Positions 42,546-50,687 of a DNA stretch of 52,248 nt are shown one piece after another. Source of the stretch: Deltaproteobacteria bacterium (GTDB lineage Bacteria; Desulfobacterota; Desulfovibrionia; Desulfovibrionales; Desulfovibrionaceae); NCBI GenBank assembly GCA_031275645.1, contig JAISOL010000067.1:1-52248 (forward strand), written 5' to 3'. The notes beneath the pieces are model-generated. The model was not told the origin of the DNA and made no database searches. It saw nothing but the letters and a program-made list of their open reading frames with translations. Position 1 is the first letter of the stretch. The number at the start of each line of letters is the position of its first letter. The position numbers and the translations under genes are program-made.

Positions 42546-43349
42546 TCACACCTCTCCGCCAGCACACTGCAAGGCTTCCTGCACGCTCATATTTTCATGT
42601 ACGATCCTGGTCAGCACCGACATGAGCCGGCGCGGGTCGGGATGCTGAAAGACGTTGCGGCCCACGGACAAACCGCTGGCTCCGGCTTTCATGGCGTCGC
42701 TGACCATGTTGAGGAAATCCAGGGTGGTTCCGGCCTTGGGCCCGCCGGCTATGAGTACCGGGATACAGCAGGATTCAATGACAAAATTGAAACTGTCGAG
42801 ATCTCCGGTATAGGGAACCTTGACCACATCGGCGCCGAGTTCCGCGCCCACGCGGGCGCAGTGGGCGACTATTTCCGGGGCCAGGGGATCGCGGATTTTC
42901 GGGCCGCGCCCGTAAACCATAGCCAGGAGAGGCATGCCCCAGGATTCGGCGCTGTGGGCGACGCGCCCGAAATCGGCCAGCATTTCCGCCTCGTTGTCGT
43001 CGCCCAGATTTACATGGATGGAAACCCCGTCCGCTCCGTAGCGCAGAGCGTCTTCCACCGTGGCGCTCAAAGTTTTGCGGTTCGGAGCCGGAGAGAGCTC
43101 CGTGCTGGAAGAAAGGTGAAAAATCAGCCCTATATCCCTCCCGCCCTTGCGGTGCCCGCAGCGGATCAGCCCTCTGTGCCCCAGCACGGCGTTGGCTCCC
43201 CCTTCCGCCACTTCGTTGACGGCTCTGGTCATATTCTCCAGGCCCTCAAGCGGGCCGACGGAAACGCCGTGATCCATCGGCACCACTATGCTTTTACGCG
43301 TGTTGCGGTTAAAAATCCTTTCCAGCCGGATCAATTTGCCTTCCTGCAT
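42546..43349 (-). CDS. 2-amino-3,7-dideoxy-D-threo-hept-6-ulosonate (ADTH) synthase
   Basis: This class I aldolase-type protein (267 residues) condenses a deoxyketohexose phosphate with aspartate semialdehyde, the archaeal-type entry to aromatic synthesis. Visible motifs are [45 protein letters not shown] with the Schiff-base Lys, and [17 protein letters not shown]. The frame opens at 43403, but ATG at 43349 with GAGGTGG upstream is the right start. It is the first enzyme gene of the operon, behind the attenuator. Confidence 0.93.
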   Translation of the reverse strand: MQEGKLIRLERIFNRNTRKSIVVPMDHGVSVGPLEGLENMTRAVNEVAEGGANAVLGHRGLIRCGHRKGGRDIGLIFHLSSSTELSPAPNRKTLSATVEDALRYGADGVSIHVNLGDDNEAEMLADFGRVAHSAESWGMPLLAMVYGRGPKIRDPLAPEIVAHCARVGAELGADVVKVPYTGDLDSFNFVIESCCIPVLIAGGPKAGTTLDFLNMVSDAMKAGASGLSVGRNVFQHPDPRRLMSVLTRIVHENMSVQEALQCAGGEV

Positions 43350-43447
43350 GATATCCACCTCAGATTTAGGAAAGGGGCCTTCCGGATTACAGCGCCGGGC
43401 CAACCATCCCCTGAACCGCCCTCTTCCGCCGGCGGGCGCAAACGAAA

Positions 43448-43475
43448 GGGCCGCCGGCGTATTCGCCTGCGGCCC
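43448..43475 (-). terminator. Attenuator hairpin in the aromatic operon leader
   Basis: Read on the minus strand, GGGCCGC, A, GGCG, loop AATA, CGCC, G, GCGGCCC forms an 11-pair stem with one 1x1 mismatch, followed by TTTCGTTT. It lies 25 bases after the leader peptide stop and about 100 bases before the ADTH synthase start. Its 5' arm includes GCCGCAGG, exactly complementary to CCTGCGGC at 43521-43528 inside the leader frame, so an alternative antiterminator can form. Confidence 0.75.
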
Positions 43476-43499
43476 TGGTTGACACTCTTTCGCCTGTGC

Positions 43500-43607
43500 T
43501 TACACAGCGGTATCCCCGACGCCGCAGGACTTCCCAAAAAAATAAAAGCCGTAATAAACGGGCAGATTAAAGGAAAGTCGCCAGGAGACAGGGAGAGAAA
43601 AATTCAT
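43500..43607 (-). CDS. Aromatic-rich leader peptide of the aromatic operon
   Basis: ATG at 43607 opens a 35-residue frame closed by TAA at 43502-43500. Residues 18-24 are YYGFYFF, with Phe also at 3 and 13 and Trp at 9. This is the composition of attenuation leaders such as PheL. The ribosome site is weak (GTGAG-like). Stalling at the Tyr/Phe codons would leave the antiterminator half at 43521-43528 free, preventing the hairpin at 43448-43475; efficient translation to the stop would favour termination. Too short for routine gene finders. Confidence 0.75.
   Translation of the reverse strand: MNFSLPVSWRLSFNLPVYYGFYFFGKSCGVGDTAV
43521..43528 (-). promoter_or_regulatory. Antiterminator half-site
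   Basis: CCTGCGGC on the minus strand, starting ten bases after the last Phe codon block of the leader peptide ends, pairs perfectly with GCCGCAGG (43473-43466), the 5' arm of the attenuator hairpin. Confidence 0.65.
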
Positions 43608-43635
43608 GCTGCGCTCACAAATGTTTTACCAGCGC

Positions 43636-43665
43636 ACCTTACGAAGAAGCCGATCCTCTTGTCAA
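43636..43665 (-). promoter_or_regulatory. Promoter of the aromatic operon leader
   Basis: A perfect TTGACA (43665-43660) is preceded by a run of ten A residues that could act as an UP element. After 18 bases comes TAAGGT (3/6 to TATAAT), a weak -10. The predicted start, near 43630, lies just ahead of the leader peptide. Confidence 0.55.
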
Positions 43666-43705
43666 GTTTTTTTTTTCGAGTTTCCGGAGCAATTTCATTT
43701 TGAAA

Positions 43706-43858
43706 TCACTCCGGCGGCGCGTTCTCCGGCTTGCCCACCCCCGTCTCTCCCTGCGGAAGAATGGGCAGGTCGTTGGGGGCGAATCGCTGGGCCATGATCT
43801 TGGCCTCCCGGTAAACGGGACTGGCTGTGGGCAGAGATTCGAAGGAATAGCTCCCAAT
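43706..43858 (-). pseudogene. Possible C-terminal fragment of an unknown gene
   Basis: The minus frame ending in TGA at 43706-43708 reads YSFESLPTASPVYREAKIMA, then QRFAPNDLPILPQGETGVGK, which looks more like real protein than the opposite strand here. It runs into the GntP remnant at about 43858 and has no start. I do not recognise the family. Confidence 0.35.
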
Positions 43859-43859
43859 G

Positions 43860-44442
43860 GAATGGCGTATGAGTTCCTTGCGGAAATGTTCAAGCTGGCC
43901 GTCATTCCCAAACGGCTGATTCCCGGGGCCATCTGGCTGAGCGGCATCACCTTCACCATGGACTGTTTCCCCGGCTCCCCCCAAATCCAGAACATCATTC
44001 CCACATCCTTCTTCAATACCGACGCCTATTCCGCGCCTTTTCTCGGCATAGTCGGCGGTCTGTTCGTCTTCGCGCTGGGCATGGCCTATTTCATGCGTCT
44101 GCAGAAAAAGGCCGCCGCCGCGGGAGAAACCTACAGCAGCGGCGTGGAGCTTCTCCAGGAGCCGGCGCCGCTGGATCCCAGGCAGAAGCTGCCCCCGTGG
44201 CAAATCGCCATTATCCCCCTGGTTCTGGTGGGAGTGGTGAACTATCTGATGACCAAGTACGGCGTTCCCAACATGTTCGGCAAGGAGTACTCCCTGAACT
44301 TTCCCGGCCTCAAAGCGCCCATAGACATCTCCGTGGCTTCCCATGCGGGGTCTCTGGGCCGTGGAAATCGCCATGGTCGCGGCCATCGCCTGCGCCATAC
44401 TCCTGGCGTTCAAACCGGTAATCGAGAGCTTCAAGGAACCTT
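43860..44442 (+). pseudogene. GntP-family permease remnant, truncated and frameshifted
   Basis: The middle of a gluconate/H+ symporter-type permease is clear: AVIPKRLIPGAIWLSGITFT, FPGSPQIQNIIPTSFF, APFLGIVGGLFVFALGMAYF and WQIAIIPLVLVGVVNYLMT. The N-terminal half is missing. Near 44335 the frame shifts by one base (an extra C in a TCCC run would explain it) and continues as LWAVEIAMVAAIACAILLAF before ending at about 44440, so the C-terminal helices are lost as well. Confidence 0.8.
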
Positions 44443-44445
44443 CCG

Positions 44446-45129
44446 GTGCGCCTACGGCTCACTTTCTTCATCTTCATTTTCATATCGCAGATGTTCTTTC
44501 CCTTCTGCCCGTATGCCGGGGAAGGGGCTCCATCCGTTGTTGTCCTGCGGGATGAGGCCGCGGGCTATGTGTTGCCCCTGCCCCCAGGGTGGCGCGAGCT
44601 TGCCGGGCCCGACCAGCTTCGGGACCTGATCCCCAGGGTATGCGTCCTTTTCTCCACGGACGGCGGAATTCCGGGCTCCTCCAGCTTGCGGGGGGCCGTT
44701 CTGCCGGACGAGGCGGCGGCCTCTCCGGCCCTGATCGTGTTTGCCCTGGACTATGCCCTTCTCGGTCTGGACAGCGAGGCCGCGCGGGAAATAGCCAAGG
44801 ATTCCCGGTCCGTGACGGCGACCCCGGCCAACGCTCTGCAGGAGTCGTACCTGCGGCTGTTTCCCCGAAGCATCAGGATCAACCATCACCTGGGAGAAAA
44901 TTTTTTCTCGCTCAACCTGCGGCGACCGCCTCTCCTCCCGGCAGGGGCGAGAGCCTCCTTTCCCTTCTATCCGGGCTCCGTCCGGGGCAGGGGAATAACG
45001 CGCACTTCCTCAATGCGGCGGGTTGAAACCTTTTCCACCAGAAAACGCAGTCCCCGGTGTTCCAGAACTTCTCCAGGCTCGGGGAGGTGCCCGAAATTAT
45101 CCAGCAGCAATCCGGCCACCGTGCCGTAA
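44446..45129 (+). pseudogene. Putative exported protein, probably 3'-truncated
   Basis: GTG at 44446 with AAGGAA seven bases upstream starts a signal peptide (LTFFIFIFISQMFFPFCPYA) and a soluble region (AGYVLPLPPGWRELAGPDQL, YLRLFPRSIRINHHLGENFF). I do not recognise the family. From about 44960 the frame runs 163 bases into the convergent TerC gene and becomes Arg/Ser-rich, so the true C-terminus is probably lost. It directly follows the GntP remnant. Confidence 0.5.
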
Positions 45130-46565
45130 TCGCTGTCCGGGGGCAACAGTTCCTCCATATTCAGGTATTTTTCCAGCACATGCAGATCCGCCTGCCCTCT
45201 CACCAGCAGAGTGCCGTCGTCGTTTCTGGCTATATCCGGCTTTTCGTCTCCGGAGCGGAATTCTCCGGCGATGATTTCAAAAAGATCCACCGGGGTAATC
45301 AGACCGGATACCGAACCGAACTCGTCCACGGCAATGACCATGTTGCCCGCGGCTCCGCGCATGAGCCGGAGCAGGCGGATGGCGTCCATGCTTTCCGGCG
45401 CCGTCGTGGCCGTGCGCAATCCGGAAAATGAAGCCGGCTCCTCCCCGCGGTGCAGACTTTCCAGAATATCCGCGCCTCTGGCCACTCCCAGTAGCTCATC
45501 CAGACGCCCTCCGCACACCGGGTAGTGGCTGTGCGGCTCGGCCAGAACATAGCGGAGCAGCTTTTCCGGCCTGCTTTCAATGTTGATCCAGCGTATTTCG
45601 TTACGCGGGGTCATCAGACTGCGCAGGGAGCGTTCTCCCAAGGAAAGCACCCCGCTGATCATGCTGCTTTCCTCTCCGGCTATGCCTTCGGCTCCGGCAG
45701 GCAAAAAAGAGGCCTGTCCGGCCCGGTCGCGGACGAGCAGACTGTTCTGCTCCCCCCTCTCTCCCATAAGGCGCAAGATGAGTTCGGTGGTGCGGGCGCG
45801 CAGCGGACGCATGGACTGGCGCCTGAGGTAGTTGAAGCTTCCGATCTGGTTGAAGACTTCGATAAGCACGGAAAAACCTATGGCGGCATACAGATATTCC
45901 TTGGGCACATGGATGCCGAAACCGTCCGCCACCATGCTGAAGCCGATGAGCAGGAGAAAACTCAGGCAGAGCACCACCACTGTGGGGTGAGCGCCCACAA
46001 AGGAAGTGAGGGGGCCGGAGGCCAGAAGCATCAGGCCTATGGCTATGCTCACCGCCAGGATCATTATGCTCAGGTGCTGCACCATACTTACGGCGGTAAT
46101 GACCGAATCCAGGGAAAACACCGCGTCCAGCACCATGATCTGGGCCACCACGGCCCAGAAGCCGGAAGAGGCGTGCGCACCGCTCACCTCCACCGGGGTC
46201 GCCTCCAGGCGTTCGTGCAGCTCGGAGGTGGCCTTGTAGAGCAGAAAAATGCCGCCCAGAATAAAGAGTATGTCCCGGCCGGAAAAAGAGCCCAACAGAG
46301 GCCGGGTAAGCCTGATCACAAAGGACATGGCCAGAAGGAGGACTATGCGCAAAGCCAGGGCCAGGATCAGGCCGCTTATCCTGGCCTTGTCCCGCAGGTT
46401 ACGCTCCGCGCGGTTGGCCAGAATGGCGATGAAGACCAGGTTGTCCACTCCCAGCACCACTTCCATGGTGACCAGGGCGAAAAGCCCGGCCCAGGCCGAG
46501 GGCAGGGAGACCCAGGAAAATTCCTCCGCCAGCGCCTGCAGGAGCGAGGCGAACAGTTCAGGCAC
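44967..46565 (-). CDS. TerC-family membrane protein with CBS pair and CorC/HlyC domain
   Basis: The N-terminal TerC domain has about seven membrane helices and the signature EVVLGVDNLVFIAILANR; acidic residues in it are thought to bind or move metal ions. CBS domains follow (SLRSLMTPRNEIRWINIESR, SHYPVCGGRLDELLGVARG), then a CorC/HlyC-type C-terminal domain (LPPDSDYGTVAGLLLDNFGH). GTG at 46565 (532 residues) with GGAGGG upstream is the likely start, overlapping the ybeY stop by 8 bases; the open frame extends to 46646 without a better site. Related Escherichia proteins are YoaE and YegH. Possible roles are manganese or other metal export. Confidence 0.88.
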   Translation of the reverse strand: MPELFASLLQALAEEFSWVSLPSAWAGLFALVTMEVVLGVDNLVFIAILANRAERNLRDKARISGLILALALRIVLLLAMSFVIRLTRPLLGSFSGRDILFILGGIFLLYKATSELHERLEATPVEVSGAHASSGFWAVVAQIMVLDAVFSLDSVITAVSMVQHLSIMILAVSIAIGLMLLASGPLTSFVGAHPTVVVLCLSFLLLIGFSMVADGFGIHVPKEYLYAAIGFSVLIEVFNQIGSFNYLRRQSMRPLRARTTELILRLMGERGEQNSLLVRDRAGQASFLPAGAEGIAGEESSMISGVLSLGERSLRSLMTPRNEIRWINIESRPEKLLRYVLAEPHSHYPVCGGRLDELLGVARGADILESLHRGEEPASFSGLRTATTAPESMDAIRLLRLMRGAAGNMVIAVDEFGSVSGLITPVDLFEIIAGEFRSGDEKPDIARNDDGTLLVRGQADLHVLEKYLNMEELLPPDSDYGTVAGLLLDNFGHLPEPGEVLEHRGLRFLVEKVSTRRIEEVRVIPLPRTEPG

Positions 46566-47028
46566 AATACCCTCCGGCGCGCAGGCGCTCCAGGGCGGCG
46601 CGGGCGGCGCCCTCGGCGCGGCTGTCCATCTCCTCCCCGTGAACATGCCCCAGCAGGTGCGCCAGCCCGTGCGCCAGCGTCTTCAGGGTGTAAAAAGCCG
46701 GCTCCTGCCCGTAAAGCATGGCTTCCCGCAGAACAGTCTCCACAGAAAGGGCCATTCCGCCCAGATCCGGCTCCGCCTCCTCCCGGCGGAAAGGAGAGGC
46801 CGGAGGGAAGGAAAGAATATTGGTGGGCCCGGCGCAGCCCAGATAGTCCATGTTCAGTTCCGCCATAGCCCCGTCGTCCAGCAGGGCCAGTTCAAGGCGG
46901 GCCCGGCCCGCCTCCGCTCCGGCCTCTCCGAAACGCTCCAGCATAACGGCCAGGGAAGACTCAAGTTCCGCGGGAGTAAAGGGCGAAAGCCAGACTATCC
47001 CGGCGGAAGCGCTGACGCTGATTTTCAT
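46558..47028 (-). CDS. ybeY: Endoribonuclease YbeY (16S rRNA maturation)
   Basis: This 156-residue zinc protein has the family motif HGLAHLLGHVHGEEMD (three His ligands, about residues 122-132) and the upstream LNMDYLGCAGPTNILSFP. It takes part in 16S rRNA 3'-end processing and ribosome quality control. It follows the HD hydrolase by 3 bases; ybeZ and ybeY neighbours are conserved across bacteria. About the normal length. Confidence 0.94.
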   Translation of the reverse strand: MKISVSASAGIVWLSPFTPAELESSLAVMLERFGEAGAEAGRARLELALLDDGAMAELNMDYLGCAGPTNILSFPPASPFRREEAEPDLGGMALSVETVLREAMLYGQEPAFYTLKTLAHGLAHLLGHVHGEEMDSRAEGAARAALERLRAGGYCA

Positions 47029-47031
47029 GTT

Positions 47032-49536
47032 TCAATCCGCATCCGGCTCCATACGCCGGATGACTCCGCCAGGCGGGCTGCCGCGCCGCCGAAGGCGGGC
47101 GGGAGTTCCGCGGGGACTTGGGGCGAGCGCCCGGACGAAAGGAGCGGAAGCCTTCCGCCGCGCGGGCTCCGCGGCATGTCCGGCCGGAGCGGACGGCTTT
47201 TTTCCGCCCGCGGAAGAAGGAGCCCGCCGGGAAGCGTCTTTTTCCCGCACAATCCATTGGGCGGCATGATAATCCTTTTCGGGATCCCCGGCCGGTTCTG
47301 GCGCCGGCGGGATATCCAGGCCGGGCTTAGGGGAAAGCTTGCCCGGATACTCAATGCGCTTGTGAAAAATGCCGGTCAGAAGCAGCACGAAATTTTCCGT
47401 CACCAGATCCAGCTCCCTGAAGTTCAGCTCGGCGCTGTCCAGTTGCCCCTCGGCCAACATTCCCCTGATGATGTTCCGCACATGCATTTTTATGCGGCTG
47501 GGAGTGGGATCGGCCAGGGTGCGGCTGGAAGCCTCCACCGCGTCGGCCAGCATGACCAGGGCGGCTTCGCGGCTCTGCGGCCTTGGCCCGGCATAGCTGA
47601 AATCAATTTCCCGCACGCCGGGATCAAGAAGGCTGGCCTTGTGGTAAAAATAGCGGACCAGACTGTTGCCGTGATGCTGGACAATGATATCGGTGACCTC
47701 GCTTCCCAGTTTGTACTGCTGGCTCAGCTCCGCTCCCCGCTTGACGTGCGAGATCAGCACCAGGGCGCTCATGGCCGGGGTAAGCCTGTCGTGCGGGTTA
47801 TCGCCCTGAAACTGGTTTTCTATAAAATACTCGGCCTTGTCCGTTTTGCCGATGTCGTGGTAAAGCGCCCCCACCTTGGCCAGCAGACTGTGCGCGCCTA
47901 TGGCCTTGGCCGCCGATTCCACCATATTGGCCACGATGACGGAGTGATGAAAAGTTCCCGGCGCCTCGAGCATAAGCTGGCGCAGCAGGGGGTGCTCCTG
48001 ATTCAGCAGTTCCATGAGCACAAAACGGGTGGTGAAACCGAAAAAAAACTCTCCCAGGGGGGCGAGGGCAAAAATCACGATCACGGAAAGAAAAGCCCCC
48101 ATGAACAGAGGCAGAAGCTCCGCCGGAAAACGCTCCACTCCTCCCTGCAGAAAGCTGTACATCAGCCAGAGGGACAAAAAGCCTCCGCTCAGCGGCAAAA
48201 GGGCCCAGACCACTTCCTTGCGGCTCCGGCAGTCCAGGATCAGCCAGGTACAGAACAGGCCGCTCATAAAATAGAACAGAAACAGGGCTATGCCGCCGTT
48301 GCCCGCGCCGGCGCAAAAAAAGGAAAACAGCATGGCAACGGCGTATTTGTGCCTGTCGCCCAGAGTAAGGCAACTGAGGCCTATGGCCCCGGCCACGGGC
48401 ACGGCAAAAACCTGGGAGCCGCCGGCAAAGGCCGTATGGTACGCTCCCAGAGCCAGCCCGACAAAAGAAAAGGCGTTGGCCAGCAACACTGTGAAAAACG
48501 CCAGAAAGCCGATGAAAAGCATGTCTTTCTGCCTCTCCGGGCTGAAGCGCCGCCCGGGAGGGGGAAAAAACATCCCCAGGCAGATCAGCACGGCCAGGCC
48601 GAAGGTGCCCAGGAACAGGAGAGGTTTGAAGCGATCCTCGTCGCGCCCCCACAGGGCGTTCAGCTTGACCACTTGCTCCGCGTCAATCCTTTCTCCCTGG
48701 CGCACGATGATTTCGCCCCTCTCCACCCGCTGCACCACCGGAGCCACGGCTTCCGCCGCCGCCGCCGCTCTCCGGCGCGTATCCTCTTCATTCAGGGTCA
48801 GAGTGGGCTCGGCCAGATTCCCCAAAAGGAGGGGAATCAGGCGTTTGGCCTGGACGCCGGCCGGCTGGGAACGCGCCTCCCATTCCAGATCCAGCAGAAA
48901 ATCCTTGATGTCCGGAATGCTCAAGCTGTCCTGGAACAGGGTTTCCTGCCCGGTCTTGAGATCGCGGACAATAACGCCGCCGCTGTATCCGGCGAGCTTG
49001 CGCGCATCCGGCACCACCCCGGCCCGCAGGCGCGCTTCCGCCCAGGGGAGCATGACGTTGCCGAGCAGAGTCTGAAAATTCTGATCCGCCATAAGGGAAA
49101 AAAGACGGACGCTCAATTCGTCTCCCAGGGCATCGGAAACCGTCAGGCGCAAACTTTCGAGCGCTCCGGGGTCTCCCTCCGCCCGCTTGGCTTCCAGAAA
49201 CCAATCCTTTATGCGCGTGTGCATGGCGTCCACAGGCTCCGTATTCAGGATGCAGATCAGAGGCTGCGCCTTTTCCACGGCTTCCCGTCTGGCCTTGGTG
49301 GCCACAGGGTCCTGGACGCTGAAGGCGTGATCCGCCATGATGTCGGCAACGGCGACTTCTCCCTGCACATAGGGACGCTGATCCTGCCTCCACTCAAAGG
49401 TGACCGTGAAGGAAACCAGGGCCAGAAGCCCCAGAAAAGCCAGGAAGCCGGAGCTTTCCCGCCCGCGCCGCAGAAAAGCGGCGGCTTTCTGCAGCGGCCC
49501 GCCCGGCAGGTCAGGAAGCGTCTTTTTCTGAGTCAT
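47032..49536 (-). CDS. 7TM-HD family phosphohydrolase (PgpH-like, probable cyclic-di-AMP phosphodiesterase)
   Basis: This 834-residue protein has an N-terminal helix (FLAFLGLLALVSFTVTF), an extracytoplasmic domain to about residue 300, seven membrane helices (about 305-480) and a cytoplasmic HD domain with HHSVIVANMVESAAKAIGAH and the catalytic LYHDIGKTDKAEYFIENQ. Homologous PgpH degrades cyclic di-AMP. The last 80 residues are a Pro/Arg/Ala-rich, probably disordered extension not usual in the family. It overlaps ybeZ by 26 bases. No cyclic-di-AMP cyclase is in the window. Confidence 0.9.
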   Translation of the reverse strand: MTQKKTLPDLPGGPLQKAAAFLRRGRESSGFLAFLGLLALVSFTVTFEWRQDQRPYVQGEVAVADIMADHAFSVQDPVATKARREAVEKAQPLICILNTEPVDAMHTRIKDWFLEAKRAEGDPGALESLRLTVSDALGDELSVRLFSLMADQNFQTLLGNVMLPWAEARLRAGVVPDARKLAGYSGGVIVRDLKTGQETLFQDSLSIPDIKDFLLDLEWEARSQPAGVQAKRLIPLLLGNLAEPTLTLNEEDTRRRAAAAAEAVAPVVQRVERGEIIVRQGERIDAEQVVKLNALWGRDEDRFKPLLFLGTFGLAVLICLGMFFPPPGRRFSPERQKDMLFIGFLAFFTVLLANAFSFVGLALGAYHTAFAGGSQVFAVPVAGAIGLSCLTLGDRHKYAVAMLFSFFCAGAGNGGIALFLFYFMSGLFCTWLILDCRSRKEVVWALLPLSGGFLSLWLMYSFLQGGVERFPAELLPLFMGAFLSVIVIFALAPLGEFFFGFTTRFVLMELLNQEHPLLRQLMLEAPGTFHHSVIVANMVESAAKAIGAHSLLAKVGALYHDIGKTDKAEYFIENQFQGDNPHDRLTPAMSALVLISHVKRGAELSQQYKLGSEVTDIIVQHHGNSLVRYFYHKASLLDPGVREIDFSYAGPRPQSREAALVMLADAVEASSRTLADPTPSRIKMHVRNIIRGMLAEGQLDSAELNFRELDLVTENFVLLLTGIFHKRIEYPGKLSPKPGLDIPPAPEPAGDPEKDYHAAQWIVREKDASRRAPSSAGGKKPSAPAGHAAEPARRKASAPFVRALAPSPRGTPARLRRRGSPPGGVIRRMEPDAD

Positions 49537-50530
49537 AGGCTTCCACTATCCGCGCGACCAGGGGATGGCGGACCACATCTTCCTTGCTGAAAAAGACCGT
49601 TTTTATGCCTTCCACTTTCCGCAGCAGGCGCAGGGCGTGAACAAGCCCGGAACAAACCTCTCCGTCGCGCGCGGGCAGATCTATCTGGGTGATGTCGCCG
49701 GTGACGGCAATGCGCGAACCTTCCCCCATGCGCGTGAGAAACATTTTCATCTGCGCCCGGGTGGTGTTCTGGGCCTCATCCAGAATGATGAAGGAGTCGT
49801 TGAGAGTGCGTCCGCGCATAAAAGCCAGGGGAGCGATTTCGAGCAGGCCGCTCCCGAACATGTCCGAAACCCTGTCCGCATCCAGAAGATCCCCCAGGGC
49901 GTCGTAAAGAGGCCGGAGATAGGGGTCCACCTTTTCCGCCAGATCTCCCGGCAGAAAGCCGAGGTTCTCCCCTGCTTCCACTGCCGGACGGGTAAGAACT
50001 ATCCTCCTGACCTTTCTGGCCAGCAACATGGATAAGGCGGCCGCCACCGCCAGATAGGTCTTGCCGGTGCCCGCCGGCCCCACTCCGAAGACAAGAGGAA
50101 AGGAGCGCAAAGCCGCGATATAGGCGCGCTGCCGGAGGTTTTTGGGGGCAAGGCCGCGGCGGAAGGCCGGGACGAAAAGCGCTTCCTTGAAAATCTGCCC
50201 CAAATCCTGCCCGGCATCCTGAAGAAGCAGGGCGTAGGCCTGCTCAAAATCCTCCGCCTCCAGGCGCGTCCCCGCCTGCAACAGTCCGTAAAACTGCCGC
50301 AGAAGGTTCTCCACCCTCGCTTCCGTCCCCGCCTCCCCCTCCAGTCCCAGAGTTGTCCCGCGCGTCCGGATGCGCAGGCCGGAAAGCTCCTCCAGGCGGC
50401 GCAGGTTTCGTCCCTGAGGGCCGAAAAGGGCATTGGCCAGCCGCGGGTCGTCAAAAGTCATAACCCCGCTCCGGAACTCTTCCCCGCCCGCCTCAGACGG
50501 GCCTTTCCGTTTATGTACAGCTTCTGCCAT
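49511..50530 (-). CDS. ybeZ: PhoH-family ATPase
   Basis: This 339-residue protein has an N-terminal KH-like region (FGPQGRNLRRLEELSGLRIR), Walker A GPAGTGKTYLA (about 152), Walker B FIILDEAQNTT (about 248) and the sensor VTGDITQIDLP. YbeZ interacts with YbeY in rRNA processing. ATG at 50530 has AGGGAGA upstream. It is first in the ybeZ-HD-ybeY-terC operon. Confidence 0.94.
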   Translation of the reverse strand: MAEAVHKRKGPSEAGGEEFRSGVMTFDDPRLANALFGPQGRNLRRLEELSGLRIRTRGTTLGLEGEAGTEARVENLLRQFYGLLQAGTRLEAEDFEQAYALLLQDAGQDLGQIFKEALFVPAFRRGLAPKNLRQRAYIAALRSFPLVFGVGPAGTGKTYLAVAAALSMLLARKVRRIVLTRPAVEAGENLGFLPGDLAEKVDPYLRPLYDALGDLLDADRVSDMFGSGLLEIAPLAFMRGRTLNDSFIILDEAQNTTRAQMKMFLTRMGEGSRIAVTGDITQIDLPARDGEVCSGLVHALRLLRKVEGIKTVFFSKEDVVRHPLVARIVEAYDSEKDAS

Positions 50531-50601
50531 GATTTCTCCCTGAATATAATCCTTTTTACAAGCCTAGTCCATGCTTATCACTGCCGGGAGCGGGGCGAAG
50601 G

Positions 50602-50617
50602 TGGCACAGCTTATGCA
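50602..50617 (+). promoter_or_regulatory. Sigma-54 promoter
   Basis: TGGCACAGCTTATGCA matches the RpoN consensus TGGCAC-N5-TTGCA with one mismatch in the -12 box and exact GG-to-GC spacing. The start would be near 50629, about 60 bases before the ATG at 50688. It links the gene to an enhancer-binding-protein regulon, possibly flagellar. Confidence 0.7.
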
Positions 50618-50687
50618 GTATTCCTTGTGGCCTTCCGCCGCCCGAAAAAGCGGCAAAAAATTCCATAAAACTTTTACGGAGGACAAA

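Noticed and set aside
43706-44434. A 242-codon minus-strand gene covering the GntP remnant
   Set aside because: From about 43860 on, the plus strand has clear GntP motifs; only the last 50 codons of the minus frame look like protein.
46249-49590. Very long open frame on the plus strand (about 1100 codons)
   Set aside because: It is antisense to terC, ybeY and the HD hydrolase, all of which have clear family motifs.
50543-50571. TGGACT-17-TATATT as a promoter for ybeZ
   Set aside because: The predicted start would fall at or inside the ribosome site of ybeZ (AGGGAGA), leaving no usable leader.
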